Source: CAXBBB01 sp963841855 (lineage in GTDB: Bacteria > Bacteroidota > Rhodothermia > Rhodothermales > BA12). Taken from it: a DNA stretch of 64,000 nt. Positions within the stretch are counted from its first letter, which is position 1, and every line of letters starts with the position of its first letter. The position numbers and the translations under genes are program-made. Below, in pieces: positions 26,334-34,312 of this stretch. The notes beneath the pieces were generated by a model. The model saw nothing but the letters and a program-made list of their open reading frames with translations, ran no database searches and was not told the origin of the DNA. The stretch is from contig CAWJEJ010000003.1 in the NCBI GenBank assembly GCA_963841855.1, positions 310,001 to 374,000 of the forward strand, in the 5' to 3' direction.

Positions 26334-27272
26334 TCAGCGGAGCATCAACTGAACGCCAACGTGCGGACGCGCTCTGGGCGAGCCGTCGCGCGGATTCCAC
26401 TGCGCGAGGGGCAAGTTGAGAAACGGCGTCAGCCTATAGTGCGGACGGTGGTATTCGAGGCCAGGCCGTATCCACAGCACACCGCCGCTGAAACGCTGCG
26501 CTTCCTCCCCGGCCTCGCCCACTCCGGTGCCGAGCGACGAACGCGCGATCTCTCCGGCTCCGGGCGAGCGGTGCAATCGGTACTCGCCGTGCTGACCCAA
26601 AAAGCCCAAATAGAGCTTGCTTCCGCTCGGCCCCAAGTGGAAGTTGTACGTCATCATGAGGTTGGCCTCGTAGCCCAATGCGCGCGCGTTATGGATCGCG
26701 TACGACGCCTGCGGCACGTCGGGCACTCCCGTCCCGACACCTTCAAGCGCCTCGAACTGCTGATATCCGCGCTTGACGCGCCGAGCGCCAATTACGAAAT
26801 CGGACGACACACGGGGCGACAGGACTGACGAGGCGATCAGAGCCAAATCAGCCTGGGGAAAGCCGACGCGTCCATCGGCGTCAGGGTCGAGGGCGAGGCG
26901 AAAGGCGTAGTCGTCGAAGCCTTCGGTCCGGTGGTAGGTCAGCACGACCCAGCTCCACCGCATGGCGCGGTCTCCCGTCGCGTCGACGATCACTCCGGCG
27001 TCCAGGTAGTCCGTCAGCGCGTAATCGAAGCGAAGCGCGAGGCCCAGCGGATCCGGAGCGATGGCGTTCTGGCTGCCCTGAACCGGCCCTGCGGCGCGGT
27101 ACGACACTTCGCCCGAGACAGCGTACGACTCGTGGAACGCGCGCCGGGCCGTCTCGCTGCGGTAGAACGGGTCGTAGACGTGAAACGGCCGCTGCGCCAT
27201 CGCAGGCTCTGCCACCGTCGCCGCGACGGCGAGCACTAGCGCGAGTGAGCCTAGGCGCGAGAATCGGGGCAT
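26334..27272 (-). CDS. Secreted, outer-membrane-like hypothetical protein
   Basis: A 312-residue protein with a signal peptide ('LGSLALVLAVAATVAEPAMA'). The mature chain alternates polar and hydrophobic residues and is rich in Tyr, Gly and Arg ('LALRFDYALTDYLDAGVIVD', 'WSWVVLTYHRTEGFDDYAF', 'KLYLGFLGQHGEYRLHRSPG') as in outer-membrane beta-barrels. It ends 'RPHVGVQLMLR'. I do not recognise a specific family. Its stop is 3 bases before the start of the downstream phosphoesterase gene, suggesting an operon without an obvious shared task. Confidence 0.72.
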   Translation of the reverse strand: MPRFSRLGSLALVLAVAATVAEPAMAQRPFHVYDPFYRSETARRAFHESYAVSGEVSYRAAGPVQGSQNAIAPDPLGLALRFDYALTDYLDAGVIVDATGDRAMRWSWVVLTYHRTEGFDDYAFRLALDPDADGRVGFPQADLALIASSVLSPRVSSDFVIGARRVKRGYQQFEALEGVGTGVPDVPQASYAIHNARALGYEANLMMTYNFHLGPSGSKLYLGFLGQHGEYRLHRSPGAGEIARSSLGTGVGEAGEEAQRFSGGVLWIRPGLEYHRPHYRLTPFLNLPLAQWNPRDGSPRARPHVGVQLMLR

Positions 27273-27345
27273 GAAAAGACGACGGAGTGACCTGTAGGTT
27301 ACCTATGAACCGGCCAGGGTGTTTCGTATAGCCTTGCGCCGCGCG

Positions 27346-27777
27346 TCACATGTCTCCCTCGTAAATCGTTCCTTGGCCTACCCCATTACGACGCGCGTGC
27401 CGTGCTAGGTAGACGGCAACGACAGCGTCGAACCCGAAGCAGAATCCCGGCCATTGGGGCGGAATGCCATCGTTTATCACGACCAGATCGTGCGCCGCGT
27501 CCCAACCGGCATGCAGCAGGTAACCCGCCACGAGCCACCACGCCGATCGCCGGTATCCAAGAATCGCCATCGCCACAAATCCGGCGGCGACCGCAGCTTC
27601 GACCACGAACGACGCCTGACTCGCCATCGCGGCAAAGAGCATATAGAGCAGCGCAATCACGATCAGGACGGTCGGGTAGAACGAACGATCTCGCTCGAAG
27701 CCGACTAGACGGGCCCCTACGATCATGACTAGCGCCAAGCCGACTCCCAAACCCAACTCGGCCCACGCGTCCAGCAT
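27346..27777 (-). CDS. Small multi-spanning membrane protein
   Basis: A 143-residue protein with four likely membrane helices, including 'LGLGVGLALVMIVGARLVGF' (8-27), 'TVLIVIALLYMLFAAMAS' (36-53) and 'AAVAAGFVAMAILGY' (61-75). A conserved-looking tail 'LLHAGWDAAHDLVVI' and 'PQWPGFCFGFDAVVAVYLA' resembles the DUF6010 type, a tentative match. The start ATG lies 1 base after the stop of the SerA-like gene on the same strand, so the two are probably co-transcribed. Confidence 0.75.
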   Translation of the reverse strand: MLDAWAELGLGVGLALVMIVGARLVGFERDRSFYPTVLIVIALLYMLFAAMASQASFVVEAAVAAGFVAMAILGYRRSAWWLVAGYLLHAGWDAAHDLVVINDGIPPQWPGFCFGFDAVVAVYLARHARRNGVGQGTIYEGDM

Positions 27778-27778
27778 G

Positions 27779-29101
27779 CTACTTCACCTCGAACTGCCGG
27801 ATGGAGCGGATGGCGTCGGCGTTGCCAGTCAGGCGGGCGGCGGTCTCGACCAGAACGGCGAGCGCGTCGTCCGAAAGGGGTGCTTCCAGGGCAGACACGT
27901 CGTAGGCAATGCCGTAGGCGGAGAAGTCGCGGTGGGCCGAGTGCAGCGTGCTCACTCCGGCGTCGTAGATCGTGTCGGCGATGGCTTTGCGGGTGCCGCG
28001 CGCGTCGGCGTGGACGACAGCGAGTGTCCAGTAGGGCGCGTCCGACTCGACGCCGATCGTCTGCTGCGGCATGTAGACTGTGTCGCGGACCGTTCCATAC
28101 TGCTGCAACAGGCGCGTCGAACCGGCGACGTAGCGGGCGATGCGCGGCTGGGCTTCCTGCGTGGCGGCGCCGATGTGGGGCGTCGTGACGATGCCGCCCT
28201 CGCGTGCGTATGGATTCTCCCACGCGTCGCGCTTGCTACCCGGCTCGTGAGGGAATACGTCGACGGCGGCGGCGCGTACGTGCCCGGCTTCTACGGCGGC
28301 GAGCAGGTCGTCGGGTTCGTAGAGGAAGCCCCGAGCGGCGTTGAGAAACAGGCGCGGGCTGCCCTCTCCCCGTAGGGACGCCAAGCTCGCCAGGTGGTCC
28401 GGCGTGATCAGGTCGCGGTTGCTGCGGCCCGATCGGTCTTCGGCCGAAACGTGCAGGCTGATCACGTCCGACTGAGCGAACGCCTCGGCCAGCGACCCGA
28501 CCGAGCGCCAGCCCAGCGCCACGCCCACCTCGCGCGCGACGACGTGCGTGTCGTAGAACAGCACGTCCATCCCAAACGCGTCGGCCATGCGCGCGACCTG
28601 CTTGCCGATGTTGCCCAGCCCGACGATGCCCAGCGTTTTGCCCTTGAGTTCGTAGCGCTCGGACGCGTCCTTGGTCCACAGGTGGCGGCGCCCGGCGTCG
28701 TGGCTGTCGAAGATGCGCCGCGCCAGGCAGATCATCTCGCCCATCACCAGCTCGGCCACGCTGCGCCCGTTCGAGACCGGATCGTTGAGCACCAACACGC
28801 CGTGCCGCGCGCACGCCTCCTTGTCGACGCTGTCGTCGCCGATGCAGCACAGCACGACGGCCGCCAGATGGGGCGCCGACTGAAGCAGCGCCTCGTCGAT
28901 CTCGAAGCGTGAGCGCTTGAACAGCAGGTCGTGCCCGCCTTCGGCTAGCCGCTGCCGCACGAACGACTCGTCTTGGGTCGCGCTCTCGGGCAGCCGCTCG
29001 GGTTTGATGCCCAGTTCCGACAGGTAGCCGTCCAGGTCCGGGTGCGGGTTTTCGAGAATCAAGGCGCGCTCGAACTGCGGGCGGAGGCGGCGGACAGGCA
29101 T
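27779..29101 (-). CDS. serA: D-3-phosphoglycerate dehydrogenase-like (2-hydroxyacid dehydrogenase)
   Basis: A 440-residue NAD-dependent dehydrogenase. The nucleotide-binding motif 'TLGIVGLGNIGKQVARMADA' (about 156-175) is preceded by 'NGRSVAELVMGEMICLARR'. The catalytic region has 'LFLNAARGFLYEPDDLLAAV' (normally 'NASRG..VD..AL') and the histidine motif 'VTTPHIGAATQEAQ'. The last ~90 residues ('TLAVVHADARGTRKAIADTI') form an ACT-like regulatory domain, supporting a SerA role in serine biosynthesis with feedback control. The substrate assignment remains an inference because other 2-hydroxyacid dehydrogenases share the fold. No serB/serC neighbour is visible. Confidence 0.88.
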   Translation of the reverse strand: MPVRRLRPQFERALILENPHPDLDGYLSELGIKPERLPESATQDESFVRQRLAEGGHDLLFKRSRFEIDEALLQSAPHLAAVVLCCIGDDSVDKEACARHGVLVLNDPVSNGRSVAELVMGEMICLARRIFDSHDAGRRHLWTKDASERYELKGKTLGIVGLGNIGKQVARMADAFGMDVLFYDTHVVAREVGVALGWRSVGSLAEAFAQSDVISLHVSAEDRSGRSNRDLITPDHLASLASLRGEGSPRLFLNAARGFLYEPDDLLAAVEAGHVRAAAVDVFPHEPGSKRDAWENPYAREGGIVTTPHIGAATQEAQPRIARYVAGSTRLLQQYGTVRDTVYMPQQTIGVESDAPYWTLAVVHADARGTRKAIADTIYDAGVSTLHSAHRDFSAYGIAYDVSALEAPLSDDALAVLVETAARLTGNADAIRSIRQFEVK

Positions 29102-29301
29102 GGCGGGGCGGAAAGGGAGAGGGCAAGCTACCGACTTCGCCCCGGCTCGTTTCGCCCGATGCAGAGCGGCGACCGGGCGGACGCTGCTCCGCCTCCGATC
29201 GCCGCCGACCTTGAAACCACTCTCTAGAGCAGACGCCGCAGGCGCTGTCTCACCCAGTCGCTTTCGCCCTCTACCTTACCGCGTTCTCACGCCAGGCCGC
29301 C

Positions 29302-30154
29302 ATGCGTTTCGCTCTCCTAGTCCTCCTCACAGCTCTGGGATGCACGCCGCAGCCCACGACCGACCCTCGGCCCCTCGACACCGAGCGGCCGGACTGGGCC
29401 GATGCCTTCGATACCCACGGAGCGCGGAACGCTGGTTCTCCGCCATCCAAATACGGGCCTGACCGAGCGCTACGAGCCCAACCGCGCGGCGACTCGCTTT
29501 CTACCTGCGTCGACGTTCAAACTCTACAACGCTCTCGTCGCCGTCGAAACCGGCGTGGTGCGCGACGCAGACTCGGTCTTCGTGTGGGATGGCGCCGAGC
29601 GGTCGATCTCCGCCTGGAATCAGGACCACACGCTGCGCACCGGCATGGAATCGTCGGTCGTGTGGCTCTATCAGCGCGTTGCGCGCGACGTGGGACGGCA
29701 GCGCTACCTCGACGCGTTCGCTCGCTCACCGTATGGCAACGGCGGCATCGGCGACGATGTCGCTCTGTTTTGGCTCGACGGATCGCTCCAGATTTCGGCC
29801 GACGAGCAGGTGGACTTCGTCGACCGCCTGCGCACGGGCGACACGGGTTTCTCCGCCGTCGCCGAAGCGACGGTTCGCGGCATCGTGCCCGTTCTGATCG
29901 AACGCGCGGGGGCGAACGGTCCGGTTCGGTTGGTGGGAAAGACCGGACTGGGCGGCGGCGGTGCAGAACCGCAGATCGGGTGGCTCGTCGGCTGGGTCGA
30001 GCGCGCAGAAGCGGACGGCGGCGACATCGTGTTCGCGCTCAACGTCGAAGCCGCGAGCGACACCACCGACCTTATTACGGCGCGCCTGCACATCGTCGAC
30101 GCAATCCTCACGCGAGAAGGCATTCTGCCGCCCACCCCGACCGACGGCGACTGA
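29302..30154 (+). pseudogene. Class D beta-lactamase-like (OXA family) gene with a frame break
   Basis: From ATG 29302 a lipoprotein-like signal (MRFALLVLLTALGC) runs in frame 1 to 'WADAFDTHG' at about 29422. The enzyme then continues in frame 2 ('RGTLVLRHPNTG') to 30154. One extra base (or two missing) near 29420-29428 explains it. The body has all class D motifs: 'PASTFK' (S-x-x-K), 'SSVV' (S-x-V), 'YGNG' and 'KTGLGGGG'. The family hydrolyses penicillins, though some members act in cell-wall sensing. If the break is real, no export signal would be attached. An ATG at 29402 could start a signal-less cytoplasmic form. Sequencing error is a strong alternative. Confidence 0.78.
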
Positions 30155-30157
30155 CGA

Positions 30158-30607
30158 TCAGCCCAGAGCGGGACCGAAGTACTGCGGCCACAGCATCAGG
30201 ACGAGGGTGACGAACCACAACAGGTGACCGATGCCGATCCACATCATCGTCTTACTGCTGGGCACATCGCCTCCCGCGTATCCTTTCCACGCCCGCGCGA
30301 TACCGAAGACTTGGACGCCGACGAGCGCCAGAATCAGCAGCACGCTCGTCGTGTAGACGAAGCTGTACGGGTGATCCGGGTGAAACAGGCGCTGGTCGCT
30401 GATCAGCCCGGCGGTCAGCCCACCGGCCCAGAGCAGGACGGCGGCGCCCGTCATGGCGGTGTTCGTTTTGCGCCCGGCCTCGGCGATTTCGGGCGTGAGG
30501 GAGAGTTTGCCGAACGCCTGCAAGCGCAGTGACAGGCCGAACCAGACGAAACCGGCGAGGATGTGGGTAGCGACGATGAGCCCGTAGAGCAGTAGGCCAG
30601 ATTCCAT
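30158..30607 (-). CDS. Four-helix membrane protein
   Basis: A 149-residue protein with four membrane helices: 'LLLYGLIVATHILAGFVWFG' (5-24), 'AMTGAAVLLWAGGLTAGLI' (51-69), 'VYTTSVLLILALVGVQVFGI' (84-103) and 'MWIGIGHLLWFVTLVLMLWP' (122-141). The histidine in the first helix and the 'FGLSLRLQAFGKL' loop resemble CopD/DUF2269-type proteins, which is a tentative match. Convergent with the beta-lactamase-like gene, with 3 bases between the stops. Confidence 0.78.
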   Translation of the reverse strand: MESGLLLYGLIVATHILAGFVWFGLSLRLQAFGKLSLTPEIAEAGRKTNTAMTGAAVLLWAGGLTAGLISDQRLFHPDHPYSFVYTTSVLLILALVGVQVFGIARAWKGYAGGDVPSSKTMMWIGIGHLLWFVTLVLMLWPQYFGPALG

Positions 30608-30684
30608 GATCGGGAAGGAAAGGTGAGACGACAGGCAACGCGCAGGTCGCGCCGTCGGTGCCGACCTGCACGCCGCCGCTCTGC

Positions 30685-30837
30685 TTACCGGTTTCGGCTC
30701 TCCCTGAGCGCCTGCCGCCGCCTCGCCTCGTCTTGGCGCCCCAAGATCTCGCGCTCAGTCCTCAAGCGCTCGCGCCTTCTCCAATCGAACCAAGCGGACG
30801 CCAGTCCGACCAGCGAGTAGACGACGGCTCCGATCAG
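30685..30837 (-). CDS. Possible tiny membrane protein (50 residues)
   Basis: An open frame ending at 30685 reads 'LIGAVVYSLVGLASAWFDWR' followed by a charged tail 'RRERLRTEREILGRQDEARR'. One hydrophobic helix plus a basic coiled tail is a plausible small membrane protein. No ATG, GTG or TTG precedes the helix in frame; only CTG at 30837 is available, so either the start is unusual or this is a remnant. Confidence 0.3.
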   Translation of the reverse strand: MIGAVVYSLVGLASAWFDWRRRERLRTEREILGRQDEARRRQALRESRNR

Positions 30838-30872
30838 GGGTGACGGACCCCATCGGTCTCGTCGCCGGAAAA

Positions 30873-30965
30873 CTACCGGGAGGCCGATATCGCGGCGAAC
30901 AGGGCCAAGCCGACCATCAGTCCGCTTCCGACGAGGTGTCTGTTTTTCGGCCAGAGCGTATGCAG
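30873..30965 (-). CDS. Possible tiny membrane protein (30 residues)
   Basis: The frame ending at TAG 30873 reads 'LHTLWPKNRHLVGSGLMVGL' then 'ALFAAISASR', one hydrophobic helix. The start would be CTG 30965. It follows the 86-residue membrane protein after 13 bases. The evidence is only hydrophobicity and position. Confidence 0.25.
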   Translation of the reverse strand: MHTLWPKNRHLVGSGLMVGLALFAAISASR

Positions 30966-30978
30966 GAGAGACGTCGGG

Positions 30979-31239
30979 TCAGGCGGGATCGGCTTCGGAC
31001 TCTTGCTGCCGTCTGGCACGGCGCGCTCTCTCAATGCGCCCGTGCCAGTCGAGCCAGCCCACGAACAGGCCAAAGGCGAAGTGGCACGCGAACTGGACGG
31101 CCAGATAGAGCGCGCCCTCCACCTCTCCTCGCGTGAGCCAGTCGATCGCCGAGATGGACGCGACCAGCACGATGGCCCACGCCAGCGCGATGCGCACGAC
31201 GTGCGACGACCTGGGCGAGAGCGAGTCGAAAAGGGGCAT
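30979..31239 (-). CDS. Small membrane protein with two helices
   Basis: An 86-residue protein starting at ATG 31239. Helices at about 15-31 ('VRIALAWAIVLVASISAI') and 45-62 ('LYLAVQFACHFAFGLFVGW') are joined by a short polar loop ('DWLTRGEVEGA'). The tail 'HGRIERARRARRQQESEADP' is charged and probably cytoplasmic. It lies 34 bases after the formate/nitrite-type channel gene on the same strand, so co-transcription is possible. I do not recognise a family. Confidence 0.6.
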   Translation of the reverse strand: MPLFDSLSPRSSHVVRIALAWAIVLVASISAIDWLTRGEVEGALYLAVQFACHFAFGLFVGWLDWHGRIERARRARRQQESEADPA

Positions 31240-31273
31240 CGGATCGGGAGAGAGCGAGCCGCCAAAGATACGC

Positions 31274-32344
31274 TTAGCGGTTGTTCTGCTCGCTCAGCGG
31301 CAGGCTCGACAGGTCGTCTTCGCGGCGCAGTTTGGCGTTGGCCATCGCCTCGGCACCCTCGGACGTGACGGGGCCGGACGCGGCGTGCTTGCCCGAGTGC
31401 TGCTCGACGAGCCACTGCTTCCACGTCAGGTTGAGTTCGCTGGCGTCGCGGTCCGAGAAGCGCAGGTTGCGCGTCTGCGCCGAGTTGAGGATCGCGACGA
31501 GCAGCACGCCTCCGGCCGTGTTTCCCGCCACGACGACGAGGAAGAAAACCGCGCTCTCGCCAAACCCGGCCAGTCCCTGGAAGCACAGGTAGAGCACCTC
31601 GCAGGCGCCGATGATGCAGTGGTAGAGGCCCGCGCTCGGGATCAAGAACATCAGCACGAAGATGGTCAGAAAGCGCGTCACCGAGTCGCGCGCGGCGTGC
31701 ATCAGCCACACCATCGACGCGACGATCCAGCCCGCGATGACGGCTTTCCAAAACAGGTCGTCCAGGGGAACGTGGAGCGCGTGCTCGCCGAACCCGCGCG
31801 CGACGGCGGCGGCTTCCGGGCTGAAGACGCCCGTCTTGGCCAGCAGAAACGCCATCGCCGCCGCGCCGATCACGTTAGCCGCCAGCACGATGCCCCAGAC
31901 GCGCAGCAGCAGCGGCAGGCTCGCGATGCGCGTCATGACGAGGGTGACGGGCGTGAGCGTGTTCTCGGTAAACAGCTGGTAGCGCCCCTGCACGATCAGC
32001 AGGAAACCGACCGGGTAGAGCAGGTTGCCGACCAGTCCGGTCGTGTCGCCGGGGACGGCGGCCGTCAGCGCGGCCTGGGCGACGAGCGACAGTCCGATCG
32101 ACAGTCCCGCCGCGATTCCGCTCAGAAACAGCAGCCTGCCACTGCGCCCGAACTCCTCGTCGGCCGTCGCGACGACGCGCTGGAAAATCTCGTCGGTCGA
32201 GAACAGGTCGCGGACGGCCCTGCCCGACGCCGGAGCGCCGCTCTCGGACCGATCAAGCGTGTCGCGGACTTCCTGCGCCGACTCGGACGCGTCGGTTTCG
32301 GGCTCGGTCTCGGGCGCGTTATAGGGGAGGATCAGGGACGACAC
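31274..32344 (-). CDS. Formate/nitrite transporter (FNT) family channel
   Basis: A 356-residue inner-membrane protein, longer than the usual ~280 because of an ~60-residue acidic N-terminal extension ('PETEPETDASESAQEVRDTL'). The FNT core begins around residue 75 ('RLLFLSGIAAGLSIGLSLVA') with six helices. Family marks are 'LLYPVGFLLIVQGRYQLFTE', 'NTLTPV' and the second-repeat 'AGNTAGGVLLVAIL'. FNT proteins are pentameric channels for formate, nitrite or hydrosulfide. The start is uncertain: GTG 32344 is used, TTG 32410 would add 22 residues. A C-terminal soluble tail of ~80 residues is also present. Confidence 0.88.
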   Translation of the reverse strand: MSSLILPYNAPETEPETDASESAQEVRDTLDRSESGAPASGRAVRDLFSTDEIFQRVVATADEEFGRSGRLLFLSGIAAGLSIGLSLVAQAALTAAVPGDTTGLVGNLLYPVGFLLIVQGRYQLFTENTLTPVTLVMTRIASLPLLLRVWGIVLAANVIGAAAMAFLLAKTGVFSPEAAAVARGFGEHALHVPLDDLFWKAVIAGWIVASMVWLMHAARDSVTRFLTIFVLMFLIPSAGLYHCIIGACEVLYLCFQGLAGFGESAVFFLVVVAGNTAGGVLLVAILNSAQTRNLRFSDRDASELNLTWKQWLVEQHSGKHAASGPVTSEGAEAMANAKLRREDDLSSLPLSEQNNR

Positions 32345-32484
32345 GCGGTAAGGGCGGAAAGGAGGCGCGTGCGCACGATTCAGGCGCAATCCAGGTCCGA
32401 CGGTGCGCAAACGTCGCAGGTGGGCAAAACGCGAATCGCCGCCCCTACTGTGGGAAAGAGCGGCGATCTAAGGTGCCCTCTGCG

Positions 32485-32610
32485 TCAGCGCGCGACGGTC
32501 AGCGCCCGTGTCGTGCGAAACGTCTCGCCCGTCACGACGGCCGAGTAAACGCCCGACGGCAGCCGCCCCGTGTCCAACGATAGCCCAGGCGCATGATCTG
32601 CTTCCACGAA
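32485..32610 (-). pseudogene. Orphan C-terminal fragment of a T9SS cargo protein
   Basis: On the minus strand, ending at TGA 32485-32487, the frame reads 'APGLSLDTGRLPSGVYSAVV' then 'TGETFRTTRALTVAR'. This is the final ~35 residues of a Por-type sorting domain, very like the ends of the cargo proteins at 12257 and 44502. No upstream domain, signal peptide or start codon belongs to it. It is read here as the remnant of a deleted gene. Confidence 0.65.
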
Positions 32611-32617
32611 GCCCCTA

Positions 32618-32686
32618 GAGGTGCGGCGTGTAGCCTTCCGCCAAAGCAGAGGATTGATGTGTCCGGAAGGCTACACCGCCTCGCAC
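32618..32686. repeat. Long inverted repeat in the gap before mlaE
   Basis: GTGTAGCCTTCCG (32628-32640) and CGGAAGGCTACAC (32664-32676) are perfect complements around a 23-base spacer. Beyond them, GTGCG and CGCAC continue the pairing with small bulges. It could be a hairpin terminator or a non-autonomous repeat. The rest of the 445-base gap holds only the T9SS fragment. Confidence 0.6.
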
Positions 32687-32789
32687 GCCGCCCACTTCCG
32701 TTTGGAACGCCGGTGAAACGCACGCGCTTTCGGACAAACGGACCGTTCGTACCGGAACCGCCGCGCCCGATTCTGTTAAGCGCCTACCT

Positions 32790-33551
32790 ATGTCCACTCC
32801 ACTCGCCCGCCCACTGCTCTCGCCGTTTCGAGCGCTGGGACTCTACGCCATGCTGCTCTGGCGCGCGTTCGCCACGGTCGACATCCGGATCTTGCGGCGC
32901 AATCTGGCCGAGCAGTGCGTCGGGCTGGGCTTCGCGTCGATTCCCATTGTGATCCTGGCGGCCGGATTCTCGGGCGCGGTCACGACGGTCCAGGCTGCCT
33001 ACCAACTAGTCTCGCCGTTCATTCCGCCGAGCATCATCGGCGCTATCGTCGCTCCGTCGATCATTCTCGAACTGGGAGCCGTCATCACGGCGTTTCTGCT
33101 GGCCGGACGCGTCGGCGCTCGGATCGCGGCCGAGTTGGGTACGATGCGCGTCAGCGAGCAGGTCGACGCGTTGGAGGCGATGGGGCTGTCGGCGGCGAGT
33201 TATCTGGTCGCCCCGCGCGTGCTGGCGGGCGTGATCATGGTGCCGGTCCTCTACGTGGCCGCCTGCGTGGTCGGCATCGGCGCGGCGATCTTCGTCGGCG
33301 AGGTGACGGGTGCGGTCACGACGGGCGAATTTGTAAGCGGCGCGCGCGACTTCTTCCGCCCGTTCGACGCGGTTTTCGGGCTGATCAAGGCGGTTTCGTT
33401 CGGATTCATCATCACGTCGGTTGCCTGCTACAAAGGCTTCTATACGCGCGGCGGCGCCGAGGGCGTGGGCCGCGCGACGACCCAAGCGGCCGTCACGGCG
33501 TGCGTCTACATCCTCTTCGCCGACCTACTGCTAGCCGTTCTGCTGCTGTGA
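32790..33551 (+). CDS. mlaE: MlaE-family ABC transporter permease
   Basis: A 253-residue inner-membrane permease of the phospholipid transport (Mla/MCE) system. It has a conserved N-terminal amphipathic segment ('YAMLLWRAFATVDIRILRRN'). Helices carry 'SIPIVILAAGFSGAVTTVQA', 'PSIILELGAVITAFLLAGR', 'GARIAAELGTMRVSEQVDAL' and 'EAMGLSAASYLVAPRVLAG', all hallmarks of MlaE. It moves phospholipids between inner and outer membrane with MlaF and MlaD, encoded directly after it. The stop overlaps the mlaF start by 4 bases (GTGA). Confidence 0.96.
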   Translation: MSTPLARPLLSPFRALGLYAMLLWRAFATVDIRILRRNLAEQCVGLGFASIPIVILAAGFSGAVTTVQAAYQLVSPFIPPSIIGAIVAPSIILELGAVITAFLLAGRVGARIAAELGTMRVSEQVDALEAMGLSAASYLVAPRVLAGVIMVPVLYVAACVVGIGAAIFVGEVTGAVTTGEFVSGARDFFRPFDAVFGLIKAVSFGFIITSVACYKGFYTRGGAEGVGRATTQAAVTACVYILFADLLLAVLLL

Positions 33552-34312
33552 TCGAAGTCCGCAACCTCTGCAAATCGTTCGACGGCCGCCAGGTGCTCCA
33601 CGACATCGACCTCGACGTGCGCGACGGCGAAACGCTCGCCATCATCGGCCGCAGCGGCTCGGGCAAGAGCGTACTGATGAAGCACCTGATCGGTCTGCTC
33701 AAGCCTGACGTGGGAACGGTCCGCGTCGACGGCGACGACCTGACGCAGGTGTCGTACCGCGAACTGCGCAAGATCCGCCAGGGCTTCGGGATGCTGTTCC
33801 AGGGCGGCGCCCTCTTCGACTCGGAAACGATCGCGCAAAACGTCGCCTTTCCGCTCGAAATGTTTACCCGGATGACGCCCGCCCAGGTCGCCGAGCGCGT
33901 CGCCGTCTGCCTCGATCTGGTGCTCATGACCGAAGCGGCCGACCGCAAGCCGAGCGAGATCAGCGGCGGCATGCAGAAGCGCGCCGCTCTGGCACGGGCC
34001 ATCGCGCTCGAGCCGCGCTACATCCTCTACGACGAGCCGACGAGCGGGCTGGACCCGCAAACGTCCGACACAGTCAACGAAGTCATCACGCGCTTGGCCG
34101 ACACGTTGGGCATCACGAGCGTCGTCGTCACGCACGACATGCACGCCGTACTGAGCGTCGCCGACCGGATCGCCTTCGTGCACGAAGGCACGCTGCACTG
34201 GACCGGCACGCCCGCCGATCTGCACCGCGCGACCGACGAGATCTTGCTCGCGTTCGTGCGGGCGAGCGAATATCAGATCGGCCGCCCCGACCTTACCTCT
34301 ACCACGCCCTAA
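33548..34312 (+). CDS. mlaF: MlaF-type ABC transporter ATP-binding protein
   Basis: A 254-residue ATPase. Walker A 'GRSGSGKS' (35-42), Q-loop 'GMLFQGGALFDS', signature 'ISGGMQKRAALARAIAL', Walker B 'ILYDEPTSGLDP' and the switch 'VTHD' are present. The 'GGM' form of the signature and 'QGGALFDS' are typical for MlaF/Ttg2A. It powers phospholipid transport with the permease encoded upstream. GTG 33548 overlaps the mlaE stop, and its own stop TAA shares one base with the ATG of mlaD, so the three genes form one operon. Confidence 0.96.
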   Translation: MIEVRNLCKSFDGRQVLHDIDLDVRDGETLAIIGRSGSGKSVLMKHLIGLLKPDVGTVRVDGDDLTQVSYRELRKIRQGFGMLFQGGALFDSETIAQNVAFPLEMFTRMTPAQVAERVAVCLDLVLMTEAADRKPSEISGGMQKRAALARAIALEPRYILYDEPTSGLDPQTSDTVNEVITRLADTLGITSVVVTHDMHAVLSVADRIAFVHEGTLHWTGTPADLHRATDEILLAFVRASEYQIGRPDLTSTTP

